Shown piece by piece: positions 1 through 7,482 of a stretch of 17,072 nt of DNA. This stretch comes from Alphaproteobacteria bacterium UBA3439. GTDB lineage: Bacteria; Pseudomonadota; Alphaproteobacteria; Puniceispirillales; Puniceispirillaceae. The first letter of the stretch is position 1. The number at the start of each line of letters is the position of its first letter. Below the pieces are notes generated by a model. It saw only the letters and a list, made by a program, of their open reading frames with translations, did not search any database and had not been told where the DNA came from. The stretch spans positions 12,748 to 29,819 of the forward strand of contig DFSK01000016.1 in NCBI GenBank assembly GCA_002378605.1, in the 5' to 3' direction. The position numbers and the translations under genes are program-made.

Positions 1-1754
1 GTGTCCTGCCGCAAAAACAGGCCATCGGCAAAATTCAGAGCATCTTCGCCACATTCCAGCGCTTCGGCAGCAAATGGTTTGGCAAGATCAATGATCTTTG
101 CCGCTGCCAAGGCCGTTGCAGATCCCAGAACCGCTGTCATTCTTGCGCCGCCAGTTGTGCCACGCGGACTGCGGTTGGAATCGCCTTGTTTGACCGTAAT
201 CAAATCAGCATCATAGCCAAGACGATCTGACAGGATTTGCGTTACCGTGGTTTGATGCCCCTGCCCGTTACATTGTTGCGAGCCATAAAGGATAACGCGC
301 CCATCGTCCTGAAATTCAATATCAACACCGTCATCAGCGCCATTGCCGCATTGTTCGAGATACATGCCAAACCCGATACCGCGCAGCTTGCCCCGTTCGG
401 CCGACTCAGCCTTGCGCTTGGCAAATCCGGCAACATCTGCCTTGGCAAGGGCCATATCGAATAGATCGGTCATTTCACCAGAATCAATCGTGCCGCCGCA
501 AACCATCTTATAGGGAATTTGGCTTGGCTTGATCATATTGACGCGGCGAACATCGATCCGGCTAAGGCCGGTTTCAGCGGCGATATGATCCATTAGCCGT
601 TCCATCAAATAATTGGCCTCAGGCCGTCCCGCGCCGCGATAAGCATCGACCGCTGGTGTATTGGTCATCACACCAATCACCCGAAGGCTTGCTGCCTGAA
701 TATCATAATTGGTGGTCAGGGTGCGGCTTCCCGAAAGCGTCGGAATATAGGTCGAAAAATTCGACAGCCATGCTCCCATATTGGCATGGGCAGTGACTTG
801 AAGCGCCAAAATACGCCCGGTTTTATCAATTGCCGCACGCGCACGAGACCGGTTATCGCGGCCATGCAAATCCGACAGGAATCCATCTGATCGTCCCTGC
901 TGCCACCGCACCATTTGCCCAAGGCGGCGGGCCGCCCATGCAATGCAAATTTGTTCAGGGTGCAGAAAAATCTTAAAGCCAAAACTGCCGCCAACATCGC
1001 CGGTTTGAACCCTTACATCGGCACGCTCCATTGATAGGGCGGTGGCAATCTGCTCGGCAATGCCAACCGCGCCCTGTGTCCCACACCAGATATCCAATGT
1101 GCCGTCTTTGGCACCGGGAGCGGCGACCATCGGGCGGGTTTCCATTGAATTGATGACAACGCGGCTATTCACCACGTCGATCTCGATAATCTGGTGACCT
1201 TCAGCAATCGCGTCATTCATCGCGCGTTCAGTCTCGTCAAGCTTGCCGACCCCCCATTCAAAGGCAATGTTATTGGGGTAGCAGTCATAAAGCTGCGGTG
1301 CGCCATCTTTCATCGCTGCATAAATATCGGTAACCGCTGGCATTGGTTCAAATTCAGCTGCAATTAATTCGATTGCGGAATCTGCTGTTTCCTGCCGATC
1401 AGCAACAACCATCGCCACAATATCGCCGGCATGACGATTGATATCGCGAACCATTGCCGGCTTGCTAACAAGCTGCATTTTACCGCCACCAATCAGGGGC
1501 GGTCGATATTGGCAAAGAACGTCACCAATATTATCAGCATCAAGATCGGCCTGCGTTGCGACAAGATGAACCCCGTCCATTTGCTGTGCCGCCGCGAGAT
1601 CAATATCCAGCAAATGCGCATGCGCATGCGGCGCGCGCAAAAAAGCAACACGCAACCCCTGTCCGGGGGCAATATCATCACTATAGAGGCCAGCCCCGAT
1701 CAGCAACCGCCGGTCTTCGACACGCGCGGTAGATTGTCCAATTCCAAATTTCAT
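1..1754 (-). CDS. CoxL/xanthine dehydrogenase-family molybdopterin-binding large subunit, form II, 3' end cut by window
   Basis: Large (molybdenum-cofactor) subunit of a molybdenum hydroxylase of the CO dehydrogenase/xanthine dehydrogenase family. The frame is open from ATG 1754 to the window edge without a stop, giving 584 residues, so the last roughly 180-200 residues of a normal 750-800-residue subunit are missing, including the region with the catalytic Glu. Visible motifs are an N-terminal a/b-hammerhead region beginning MKFGIGQSTARVEDRRLLIG, the molybdopterin-contact motif GGSFGFK (residues 255-261) and AYRGAGR (371-377). AYRGAGR is the loop of form-II CoxL and related hydroxylases; true form-I CO dehydrogenase has AYRCSFR, so the substrate is probably not CO, or not CO alone. 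AAGGAG lies 10 nt before the start. No FAD (CoxM) or iron-sulfur (CoxS) subunit gene lies upstream; they could lie beyond the left edge. Sure of the family, not of the substrate. Confidence 0.88.
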   Translation of the reverse strand, partial: MKFGIGQSTARVEDRRLLIGAGLYSDDIAPGQGLRVAFLRAPHAHAHLLDIDLAAAQQMDGVHLVATQADLDADNIGDVLCQYRPPLIGGGKMQLVSKPAMVRDINRHAGDIVAMVVADRQETADSAIELIAAEFEPMPAVTDIYAAMKDGAPQLYDCYPNNIAFEWGVGKLDETERAMNDAIAEGHQIIEIDVVNSRVVINSMETRPMVAAPGAKDGTLDIWCGTQGAVGIAEQIATALSMERADVRVQTGDVGGSFGFKIFLHPEQICIAWAARRLGQMVRWQQGRSDGFLSDLHGRDNRSRARAAIDKTGRILALQVTAHANMGAWLSNFSTYIPTLSGSRTLTTNYDIQAASLRVIGVMTNTPAVDAYRGAGRPEANYLMERLMDHIAAETGLSRIDVRRVNMIKPSQIPYKMVCGGTIDSGEMTDLFDMALAKADVAGFAKRKAESAERGKLRGIGFGMYLEQCGNGADDGVDIEFQDDGRVILYGSQQCNGQGHQTTVTQILSDRLGYDADLITVKQGDSNRSPRGTTGGARMTAVLGSATALAAAKIIDLAKPFAAEALECGEDALNFADGLFLRQD

Positions 1755-1808
1755 TTATCATGCGCTCCTTAAAGACCAGAACCGCCTCGAATTGATCGAG
1801 AAGACGGT

Positions 1809-1823
1809 GACTAGCCTCTAGTC
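1809..1823. repeat. Small inverted repeat over the end of the phosphatidyltransferase gene
   Basis: GACTAG-CCT-CTAGTC is a perfect 6-bp inverted repeat with a 3-nt spacer. It overlaps the TAG stop at 1818-1820. No T-run follows on either side, so it is not a convincing terminator. In RNA it would form a small hairpin just before the coxL-like ribosome binding site. Confidence 0.35.
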
Positions 1824-2423
1824 ATTGAATTGGCGATATGCCGCATAAATGCGGGTGCCAGTCGTCACCCAGCATAAAATGCCAAAGATGATTGCCATGA
1901 GACTGAAATAGTCAGGCCAGACCAGCATTGCAAGGAACAGCAGTATCGTTTCTGTTCCTTCGGTCAGCCCACCAAGATAATAAAAGGCCTTTTTGCCGCG
2001 GATTTGGGTGGTGACATGATGTTTTTCGGCAAGAATGGCAAAGCCAAGAAAACTGGTGGCAGTGCCAATAAAACTAAAAATTAGGAACGCTGCCGCAAGC
2101 GCGGTTTCTGGCCGCGCTACTGCAAAAGCCAAAGGAATGGCGCTGTAAAAAATAAAATCGCTAACAATATCGAGATAGCCACCAAAATCGCTCGACCGGC
2201 TGGCCCGCGCGACGGCGCCATCCAGCCCGTCAATGACGCGGTTCGCAATGACGAACCACAAAGCTGGATAAAACAGGCCAGCGGCAACACATCCCGCGGC
2301 AATCAGGCCAAAACCGGCACCGATCATCGTAACCTGATTGGCGGTGACACCAAGGGCCACAAGCCCTCGCCCAACCGGGTTTAGCAACCGGTCAATCAAG
2401 GGACGAATCTGGGCGTCAAACAT
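1818..2423 (-). CDS. YnjF-like CDP-alcohol phosphatidyltransferase family membrane protein
   Basis: 201-residue integral membrane enzyme that should transfer a phosphatidyl group from a CDP-alcohol lipid to an alcohol acceptor in the inner membrane. The full CDP-alcohol phosphatidyltransferase signature is present: D65xxD68-G69xxA72R73, then G81xxxD85xxxD89, with all four metal-binding aspartates. About five or six hydrophobic helices flank it. The segment FYYLGGLTEGTETILLF (residues 148-163) and the overall length match, from memory, the uncharacterised E. coli YnjF subgroup better than phosphatidylserine synthase PssA, which is longer, or PgsA. The acceptor is therefore unknown. The start ATG 2423 follows AGGGG, which overlaps the stop of the Psd-like gene; the two frames are 5 bp apart, so translation is probably coupled. 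This pairing mimics the usual alphaproteobacterial psd-pssA operon, but with a different transferase subgroup. Confidence 0.88.
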   Translation of the reverse strand: MFDAQIRPLIDRLLNPVGRGLVALGVTANQVTMIGAGFGLIAAGCVAAGLFYPALWFVIANRVIDGLDGAVARASRSSDFGGYLDIVSDFIFYSAIPLAFAVARPETALAAAFLIFSFIGTATSFLGFAILAEKHHVTTQIRGKKAFYYLGGLTEGTETILLFLAMLVWPDYFSLMAIIFGILCWVTTGTRIYAAYRQFND

Positions 2424-2428
2424 TGCCC

Positions 2429-3124
2429 CTAACCCCGTTTTGCGCTTGGCCTACGGGCAAATTGCGCAATGGCGGTTTCACCAGCGATCACATGCTGCCC
2501 CGCTTCGATCAGTATTTTGCATCCACTTGGCACAAATAAATCAACAACACCGGCAATGCGCGCCATGCCAATCGGCGAACCGGCTTGGACAAATTTTCCT
2601 TCGGCTAGACGGCAAATCAATTGACGCGCTGTTTTGCTACCAAGCTGGACAAGCATGATTTCGCGGTCAGATGCATCGCGAATACGGATTTCGCGGCGTT
2701 CATTTGACAGGCGTGCCGCCTGCCAGCTGATGCGATCATATCCCCATTTGCGAAACAAGCCGGGCAAGAGCAAATTATCGACAATATGGCCAGTGATCGG
2801 GCTTGTTTGCAATTGCGTATCGGTTAAACGCGAGTGAATGGTTATGCGTTTGGCGGGCGTGACATTGTCACCGGCAAGACCATCAGGAAACTGATCGGTT
2901 TCAATATCAAGAACAACGCCATCTGCCGGTGCATAGATGATCTGGTCATCAGCTTTGGTTTGCCGGTTTGGCACCCGAAGCCCATGCGCCAGCCACATCA
3001 TAATGCCAAGGAAAAAACAGCCAAGCGGCAAAAAGAGCATGCTTGTCAGAATGGTCAAAATACCGGCAAGCGCCAGTACCGGCCAACCATCATCGGCGAT
3101 TTTCCAGTCAGATATGAATGTCAT
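2429..3124 (-). CDS. Phosphatidylserine decarboxylase-like protein lacking the pyruvoyl-forming Gly-Ser
   Basis: 231-residue protein that aligns by eye along its whole length with the short (archaetidylserine/alphaproteobacterial) phosphatidylserine decarboxylases. It has an N-terminal hydrophobic hairpin (about residues 15-47), then APADG (65-69), SNERRE (140-145) and a C-terminal block IGMARIAGVVDLFVP (185-199). In active Psd this last block reads like RFGSRVDVYLP, and self-cleavage before the Ser makes the pyruvoyl group. Here Ala191-Gly192 replace that Gly-Ser. The motif normally written DVHVNRAP is DTQLQTSP (102-109), so the conserved His is Gln104. A Gly-Ser does occur at 162-163, where relatives usually have Ala-Gly. 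Autoprocessing and classical decarboxylation are therefore doubtful. The start ATG 3124 has GAGGT 6 nt upstream. Whether a functional psd exists elsewhere in the genome cannot be seen here. Confidence 0.8.
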   Translation of the reverse strand: MTFISDWKIADDGWPVLALAGILTILTSMLFLPLGCFFLGIMMWLAHGLRVPNRQTKADDQIIYAPADGVVLDIETDQFPDGLAGDNVTPAKRITIHSRLTDTQLQTSPITGHIVDNLLLPGLFRKWGYDRISWQAARLSNERREIRIRDASDREIMLVQLGSKTARQLICRLAEGKFVQAGSPIGMARIAGVVDLFVPSGCKILIEAGQHVIAGETAIAQFARRPSAKRG

Positions 3125-3188
3125 GTCTTGACCTCATTTCCGGTCACAGCTCCGTTGCCACGCATAGAAAAGCAAAATTACCAGCCAT

Positions 3189-4352
3189 CTAATTCTTATC
3201 AGACGCCGTGGCAGATGGTTGCGGCACGGCAAAAATCTGTTTCGGGTAAATCAGATCAGGATCGTTAATATCTTGCTGGTTACGGCGAACAATATCGACA
3301 TATTTAACCCCTTCGCCCAATTGGTGATAGGCAATGCGCCACAGCATGTCGCCCTTGTTCACCACCACCAGCGGCGATCCGTCTTGCCCCTTGGCCAGAT
3401 CACGCGCTTTGACCGGCAAGTCATAACGGGCGATGATATGATTGGCCTCGTCAAATAAGGCAAAGCGCAAATGATTCACCGCAATATCCATATCAAGACT
3501 GCCAGCCACCTGCCATGCCCCATCCGCCAAAACCAACGCCTCGCCAAATTGCCCTTTTTCATCATTTACCGTGACCCGAACGCCACCTCTTGATGTGCCG
3601 GATATCAAAATACGGCTTGCATCGCGCCAGATAATCGCACTTGGTGCGAGCGCCGCAATTTGACTCTTGGCTTGGGGTTTTGTCGGTGCTGCTTCGGTTG
3701 TATCGCCCATGGCAGCTTTCGCGGCAGCAGCATCAGCGCCAGTTGCATCAGCAACAATTGCTTCACTGGCTGGTGCGGCCGGATTGGCCGCATCCACATC
3801 ATCAGGCGATTGAATTAACACCGGCACCTCAGTTGCGGTTTCCGGCAAGAGGGCGACTAGCGGTTTGGTTTCTGTATCCTGATAAATTTCAACAGCCAGA
3901 CTGCGATCGGCCATTTCGGTTGAACCGTCGCTGCGTTCCATCGCAACCGAGATCAAATGCTGGCCAGCCGCAAGTGATTTTTCAAGCACAATCACCCATT
4001 CACCATTTGCATTCGCAACGGTTTCGCCAAGCAGAATGTCACCTTCAAAAATACGGATTTTCGCATTTGCCGCCGCCGTGCCAGCAAATACCGCTGCGCC
4101 ATCGGGCTTGACCCGCGCCAGATCAATCGTCAACGGGGCCGCAGGCGTCACATCGGGCTGCTGCAAGCTGGTATCGCTATCCTTGCGGGCATCAGGCGTT
4201 TCAGCCTTGTCAATTGCCGATTGTGACAACTCAATTGACGGGCTTTGCGGTTTAACCTGCTGGCCGCCTTCATCATCAAGCAGCACCATCGACAAGGCGA
4301 TAGCAACAAGAACCCCGCCCACCGCAAACAGAATGTAAAGCATTGATCGCAC
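3189..4352 (-). CDS. Membrane-anchored protein with Ig-like repeats and C-terminal LysM domain
   Basis: 387-residue envelope protein. Residues 4-24 form one hydrophobic segment without a clear signal-peptidase site, so it is probably an N-terminal anchor with the rest in the periplasm. Next come a Pro/Ala/Asp-rich spacer, a b-sandwich-like block at about 85-155 (VFAGTAAANAKIRIFEGD, then GEWVIVL), an Ala-rich low-complexity linker at about 165-235, and a second similar block at about 240-315 (RILISGTSRGGVRVTV, then GAWQVAG). A LysM domain at about 328-377 (VNKGDMLWRIAYHQLG to DPDLIYPKQIFAVP) should bind peptidoglycan. The start is GTG 4352, chosen because AGGA lies 10 nt upstream; the ATG three codons later is too far from it. 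Exact function is unknown; a cell-wall binding or scaffolding role is inferred. It may lead the transcript that includes the two lipid genes. Confidence 0.82.
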   Translation of the reverse strand: MRSMLYILFAVGGVLVAIALSMVLLDDEGGQQVKPQSPSIELSQSAIDKAETPDARKDSDTSLQQPDVTPAAPLTIDLARVKPDGAAVFAGTAAANAKIRIFEGDILLGETVANANGEWVIVLEKSLAAGQHLISVAMERSDGSTEMADRSLAVEIYQDTETKPLVALLPETATEVPVLIQSPDDVDAANPAAPASEAIVADATGADAAAAKAAMGDTTEAAPTKPQAKSQIAALAPSAIIWRDASRILISGTSRGGVRVTVNDEKGQFGEALVLADGAWQVAGSLDMDIAVNHLRFALFDEANHIIARYDLPVKARDLAKGQDGSPLVVVNKGDMLWRIAYHQLGEGVKYVDIVRRNQQDINDPDLIYPKQIFAVPQPSATASDKN

Positions 4353-4457
4353 TGATGTGATTTCCTGTTTGTTGATGAATGACTGTTAACAGACTAATGC
4401 TAATTGCGTTAGGGTTCAATGTAAGTTAATGCAGCCTTGGCATCAAAAGGAATTTCG
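4353..4457. promoter_or_regulatory. Divergent promoter region between LysM gene and LOG gene
   Basis: These 105 bp separate two genes read in opposite directions, so promoters for both must lie here or overlap the gene ends. Nearly palindromic CTAATGC-TAATT-GCGTTAG at 4394-4412 has one mismatch in a 7-bp arm and sits mid-region, as an operator might. I cannot assign a convincing -35/-10 pair to either direction. Confidence 0.4.
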
Positions 4458-5021
4458 ATGAAAAAAATTTGTGTTTTTACCGGCGCCGCCTCAGGCACCA
4501 ACCCCCTTTATAAAGACGCTGCCTATCAGATGGGACAAATGATCGGATCACGCGGCCTTGGGCTTGTCTATGGTGGCGGCAAAATGGGTCTGATGGGCGC
4601 CGTTGCGGATGGGGTGCTTGCCGCCAATGGCCGCGTTACCGGCATTATTCCGCAGTTTCTTGACAATGTTGAGGTTGGGCATAAGGGTGTTACCGATCTT
4701 CACATCATTGATTCCATGCATGAACGAAAGGCCATGATGTATGATATTTCGGATGCTTTCGTCATTTTCCCCGGTGGTCTTGGCACGCTTGATGAAACAA
4801 TGGAAATCATCACATGGCGCCAGCTTGGATTGCATAACAAGCCGATTATTATCGTTAATTTGAACGGTTATTGGGATTCGATGCTGATCATGTTCCAAAA
4901 TATTATTGACCAAGGCTTTATGCATCATGGCCATACAGGTCATTTTGATCAGGTAGATGATCTTGATGCCTTGATGGACAAGCTTGATCAGATTTTTCAG
5001 CCTGACCGATTACCGGCCTAA
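4458..5021 (+). CDS. LOG family protein (cytokinin riboside 5'-monophosphate phosphoribohydrolase, TIGR00730)
   Basis: 187-residue cytoplasmic Rossmann-like enzyme of the LOG (LONELY GUY) family. Characterised members hydrolyse the N-glycosidic bond of nucleoside 5'-monophosphates, releasing ribose 5-phosphate and a base; in bacteria the physiological substrate is often unsettled. The nucleotide-binding YGGG (residues 38-41), the Arg-bearing MHERK (87-91) and the family signature PGGLGTLDE (105-113, with the catalytic Glu113) are all present, and the length is typical. The start ATG 4458 follows AAAAGGA by 6 nt. A TTG 21 nt upstream is in frame but has no matching ribosome binding site. The gene is alone on the plus strand between divergent and convergent minus-strand neighbours and ends in a shared hairpin. 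Confidence 0.9.
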   Translation: MKKICVFTGAASGTNPLYKDAAYQMGQMIGSRGLGLVYGGGKMGLMGAVADGVLAANGRVTGIIPQFLDNVEVGHKGVTDLHIIDSMHERKAMMYDISDAFVIFPGGLGTLDETMEIITWRQLGLHNKPIIIVNLNGYWDSMLIMFQNIIDQGFMHHGHTGHFDQVDDLDALMDKLDQIFQPDRLPA

Positions 5022-5084
5022 AAACACAAGCCCGAAAAAACAAGCCGGCAGACGCTGCCAATGAACGCGTCGTCGCGAAATAAA

Positions 5085-5129
5085 AATCCCCGATAATGAT
5101 GGTCATAAGGATCATCGCTATCGGGGATT
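5085..5129 (-). terminator. Strong hairpin terminator between converging LOG gene and icd
   Basis: AATCCCCGATA (5085-5095) and TATCGGGGATT (5119-5129) are perfect 11-bp complements, and an inner ATGAT/ATCAT pair extends the stem. On the minus strand the stem runs into ATTTTTATTT, a good U-tract, so it fits rho-independent termination of icd. On the plus strand it is followed only by TTGTTGTTG, a weaker tract, so it may also serve the LOG gene. Confidence 0.82.
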
Positions 5130-5173
5130 GTTGTTGATAAGGCGCAATGGTTTGCCGCCTCAGGCTTTGGCTA

Positions 5174-7405
5174 TTAGCCGATGATGCTGTTCAGCGTCGC
5201 GCTTGGTCGCATCACCAATGCCACCTTGTCACTGGCAGCATGATAATAACCGCCAAGATCGCACGGCTTGCCTTGGGTTGATGCCAGCTCGGCAGTGATT
5301 GTCTTTTCATTATCAGCAAGGGCCGCTGCCAATGCGGCAAAATCATCAGCCAAACCCTGATCTTCGGTTTGTGTGGCAAGGGCCTGCGCCCAATAGAGAG
5401 CAAAGTAATAATGGCTGTCGCGCGTATCGGTCTGGCCAACACGGCGTGACGGTGATTTGTCATTTGCCAACAACAATTGTGTTGCGGCATCAACCGCCTT
5501 GCCAAGCACACCAGCCTTGCTGTTGCCGGTAGATTCGGCAACAAAATTCAAAGATTCACCAAGCGCACAAAACTCACCAAGCGAATCCCAGCGCAAATGG
5601 CCTTCTTCGACCAATTGCTGAACATGTTTTGGTGCCGACCCGCCAGCCCCTGTTTCAAATAGACCGCCGCCATTCATCAACTTGACCACAGACAGCATTT
5701 TTGCCGATGTGCCAAGCTCAAGAATTGGAAACAAATCAGTTAGATAGTCACGAAGCACATTGCCGGTGATTGAGATGCAATCTTTGCCAGCGGTGATGGT
5801 TTCAAGCGAAAATCTGGTGGCCTCACGCGGCGCCATGATTTTGATTGACGCTTCATCAACGCCAAGCTTGGCAAGCATTGATTTCACATAAACAATGATT
5901 TCCGCATCATGCGGGCGTGCCGCATTCAGCCAGAACACAGCCTCGGCACCTGTTGCCTTTTGACGAGCAAGACCAAGCTTGACCCAATCTTCGATTGGCG
6001 CCTGATTAGTGCTAGATGACCGCCAGATATCGCCATTTTGCACCTGATGCTCATGCAATATTTCACCATTTCCCAGAACATAGCGAACCACACCATCATC
6101 TGACATCTGAAATGTTGTCGGATGCGATCCATATTCTTCGGCCTTTTGCGCCATCAGGCCAACATTGGATACTGACCCAGCGGTTGTTGGGTCTAGCGCG
6201 CCATTTTCCTTAAAGAAATTAATGGCTTCTTCATAAACAGGTGCATAGGAATTATCCGGAATGACGCATTTGCAATCTTGCTCGCTTCCATCTGGCCCCC
6301 AGCCCTTGCCGCCAGCGCGGATCAAAGCTGGCATTGATGCATCAATAATCACATCTGACGAGACATGGAAATTGCTAAGGCCTTTATCCGAATTCACCAT
6401 GTAAAGTGGTGGATTGGCAGCAAAGCAAGCGGCAAGATCGGCTTCCAGCTCGGCGCGTTTTGCGGCAGGAAGCGTGGCAATACGTGTTTCAAGGTCGCTA
6501 AGCCCCAAATTATAATCCATGCCCAATTCGCGCAAAATATCATCATGTTTGGCCACAAAATCTTCAAGCAGCACACTAACAGCCTGACCGAAGATGATCG
6601 GGTCAGACACTTTCATCATCGTTGCCTTTAGATGAACCGAAAACAGCACAGATTTTGTTTTGGCATCAACCAGCTCGTCGCGCAAAAAGGCGCGTAAAGC
6701 AGCCAAAGACATAAATGAGGCATCAACAACGGTTCCCGCCTTTAGCGTCAGGCCTTCCTTCAAAACAGTGACCTGACCAGCCTTGTTTTCAAATTCGATT
6801 CTTGCTTTGCCAGCTTGCTCAGCGCTCAAGGTTGCCGATTTTTCATTCGAGAAAAAATCACCTGATGACATTGACGATACATGGGTTTTTGAGTCAGCCG
6901 CCCAAACGCCCATTGAATGCGGGTTGTTCTGGGCATAGATTTTGACTGCCTGTGCGCAACGCCGGTCAGAATTACCCTCACGCAGAACCGGATTAACCGC
7001 ACTGCCCTTGACCGTGTCATAACGTGCTGCGATGGCGCGTTCTTCATCATTCGATGGGGCCACCGGATAATCGGGAAGATTATAGCCTTGTGCCTGCAAT
7101 TCGCTAATCACGCCAACAAGCTGGGGAATTGATGCTGAAATATTTGGCAGCTTGATTACGTTGGCAGCTGGTGTTTTTACCCATTCCCCCAATTCAGCCA
7201 GATCATCCGACTGGCGCTGGGCATCACTCAGAACTTCGGGAAATACAGCGATCACACGGCCTGCAAGCGAGATATCACGTCGCCCGATCGTTAATCCAGC
7301 AGGCTTTACAAAACGATTGATGATCGGCAAGAGCGAGGCGCTGGCCAATTCTGGGGCTTCGTCCACTTTTGTATAGATTAAATCTGGGTTGGCTGTATCC
7401 GACAT
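5174..7405 (-). CDS. icd: Isocitrate dehydrogenase (NADP+), monomeric type
   Basis: Converts isocitrate to 2-oxoglutarate and CO2 with NADP+ in the TCA cycle, in the cytoplasm. From ATG 7405 the protein has 743 residues, the size of the monomeric IDH-II family known from Azotobacter, Vibrio and Corynebacterium, and much longer than the roughly 400-residue dimeric enzyme. Family blocks are clear: [12 protein letters not shown] near the N terminus, [36 protein letters not shown] for substrate binding, and [20 protein letters not shown] towards the C terminus. The frame is open upstream to 7456, but the extra 17 codons do not fit the family; AAGG lies 8 nt before the ATG chosen. The gene follows alaS by 77 bp with a small hairpin between, so it may have its own promoter or receive readthrough. 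Confidence 0.95.
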   Translation of the reverse strand: MSDTANPDLIYTKVDEAPELASASLLPIINRFVKPAGLTIGRRDISLAGRVIAVFPEVLSDAQRQSDDLAELGEWVKTPAANVIKLPNISASIPQLVGVISELQAQGYNLPDYPVAPSNDEERAIAARYDTVKGSAVNPVLREGNSDRRCAQAVKIYAQNNPHSMGVWAADSKTHVSSMSSGDFFSNEKSATLSAEQAGKARIEFENKAGQVTVLKEGLTLKAGTVVDASFMSLAALRAFLRDELVDAKTKSVLFSVHLKATMMKVSDPIIFGQAVSVLLEDFVAKHDDILRELGMDYNLGLSDLETRIATLPAAKRAELEADLAACFAANPPLYMVNSDKGLSNFHVSSDVIIDASMPALIRAGGKGWGPDGSEQDCKCVIPDNSYAPVYEEAINFFKENGALDPTTAGSVSNVGLMAQKAEEYGSHPTTFQMSDDGVVRYVLGNGEILHEHQVQNGDIWRSSSTNQAPIEDWVKLGLARQKATGAEAVFWLNAARPHDAEIIVYVKSMLAKLGVDEASIKIMAPREATRFSLETITAGKDCISITGNVLRDYLTDLFPILELGTSAKMLSVVKLMNGGGLFETGAGGSAPKHVQQLVEEGHLRWDSLGEFCALGESLNFVAESTGNSKAGVLGKAVDAATQLLLANDKSPSRRVGQTDTRDSHYYFALYWAQALATQTEDQGLADDFAALAAALADNEKTITAELASTQGKPCDLGGYYHAASDKVALVMRPSATLNSIIG

Positions 7406-7464
7406 ATTCATTGCCTTTTCATATGATGACCAAAACACACCCCACGATCGGGGCAAAAGTTAAC

Positions 7465-7480
7465 CAGGCCTTTTGGCCTG
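7465..7480 (-). terminator. Small hairpin after alaS, possible weak terminator
   Basis: CAGGCC-TTTT-GGCCTG is a perfect 6-bp inverted repeat 3 bp beyond the alaS stop. On the minus strand it is followed by GTTAACTTTTG, an interrupted U-tract, so termination may be partial and allow some readthrough into icd. Confidence 0.5.
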
Positions 7481-7482
7481 CC

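Noticed and set aside
716..997. Minus-strand open frame within the CoxL-like gene
   Set aside because: It is another frame of the CoxL-like coding region, which has recognisable motifs throughout; the translation here resembles nothing.
1615..1630. Short GCGCAT repeat (tgcgcatgcgcatgcg)
   Set aside because: It encodes His-Ala repeats in the ordinary APHAHAH segment of molybdenum hydroxylases; not an independent repeat element.
3641..4111. 156-codon plus-strand open frame rich in Gln/His/Pro
   Set aside because: Antisense shadow of the Ala/Pro-rich LysM protein; no ribosome binding site and low-complexity composition.
7406..7456. N-terminal extension of icd (17 extra codons)
   Set aside because: The extension does not fit the family, and the ribosome binding site favours ATG 7405.
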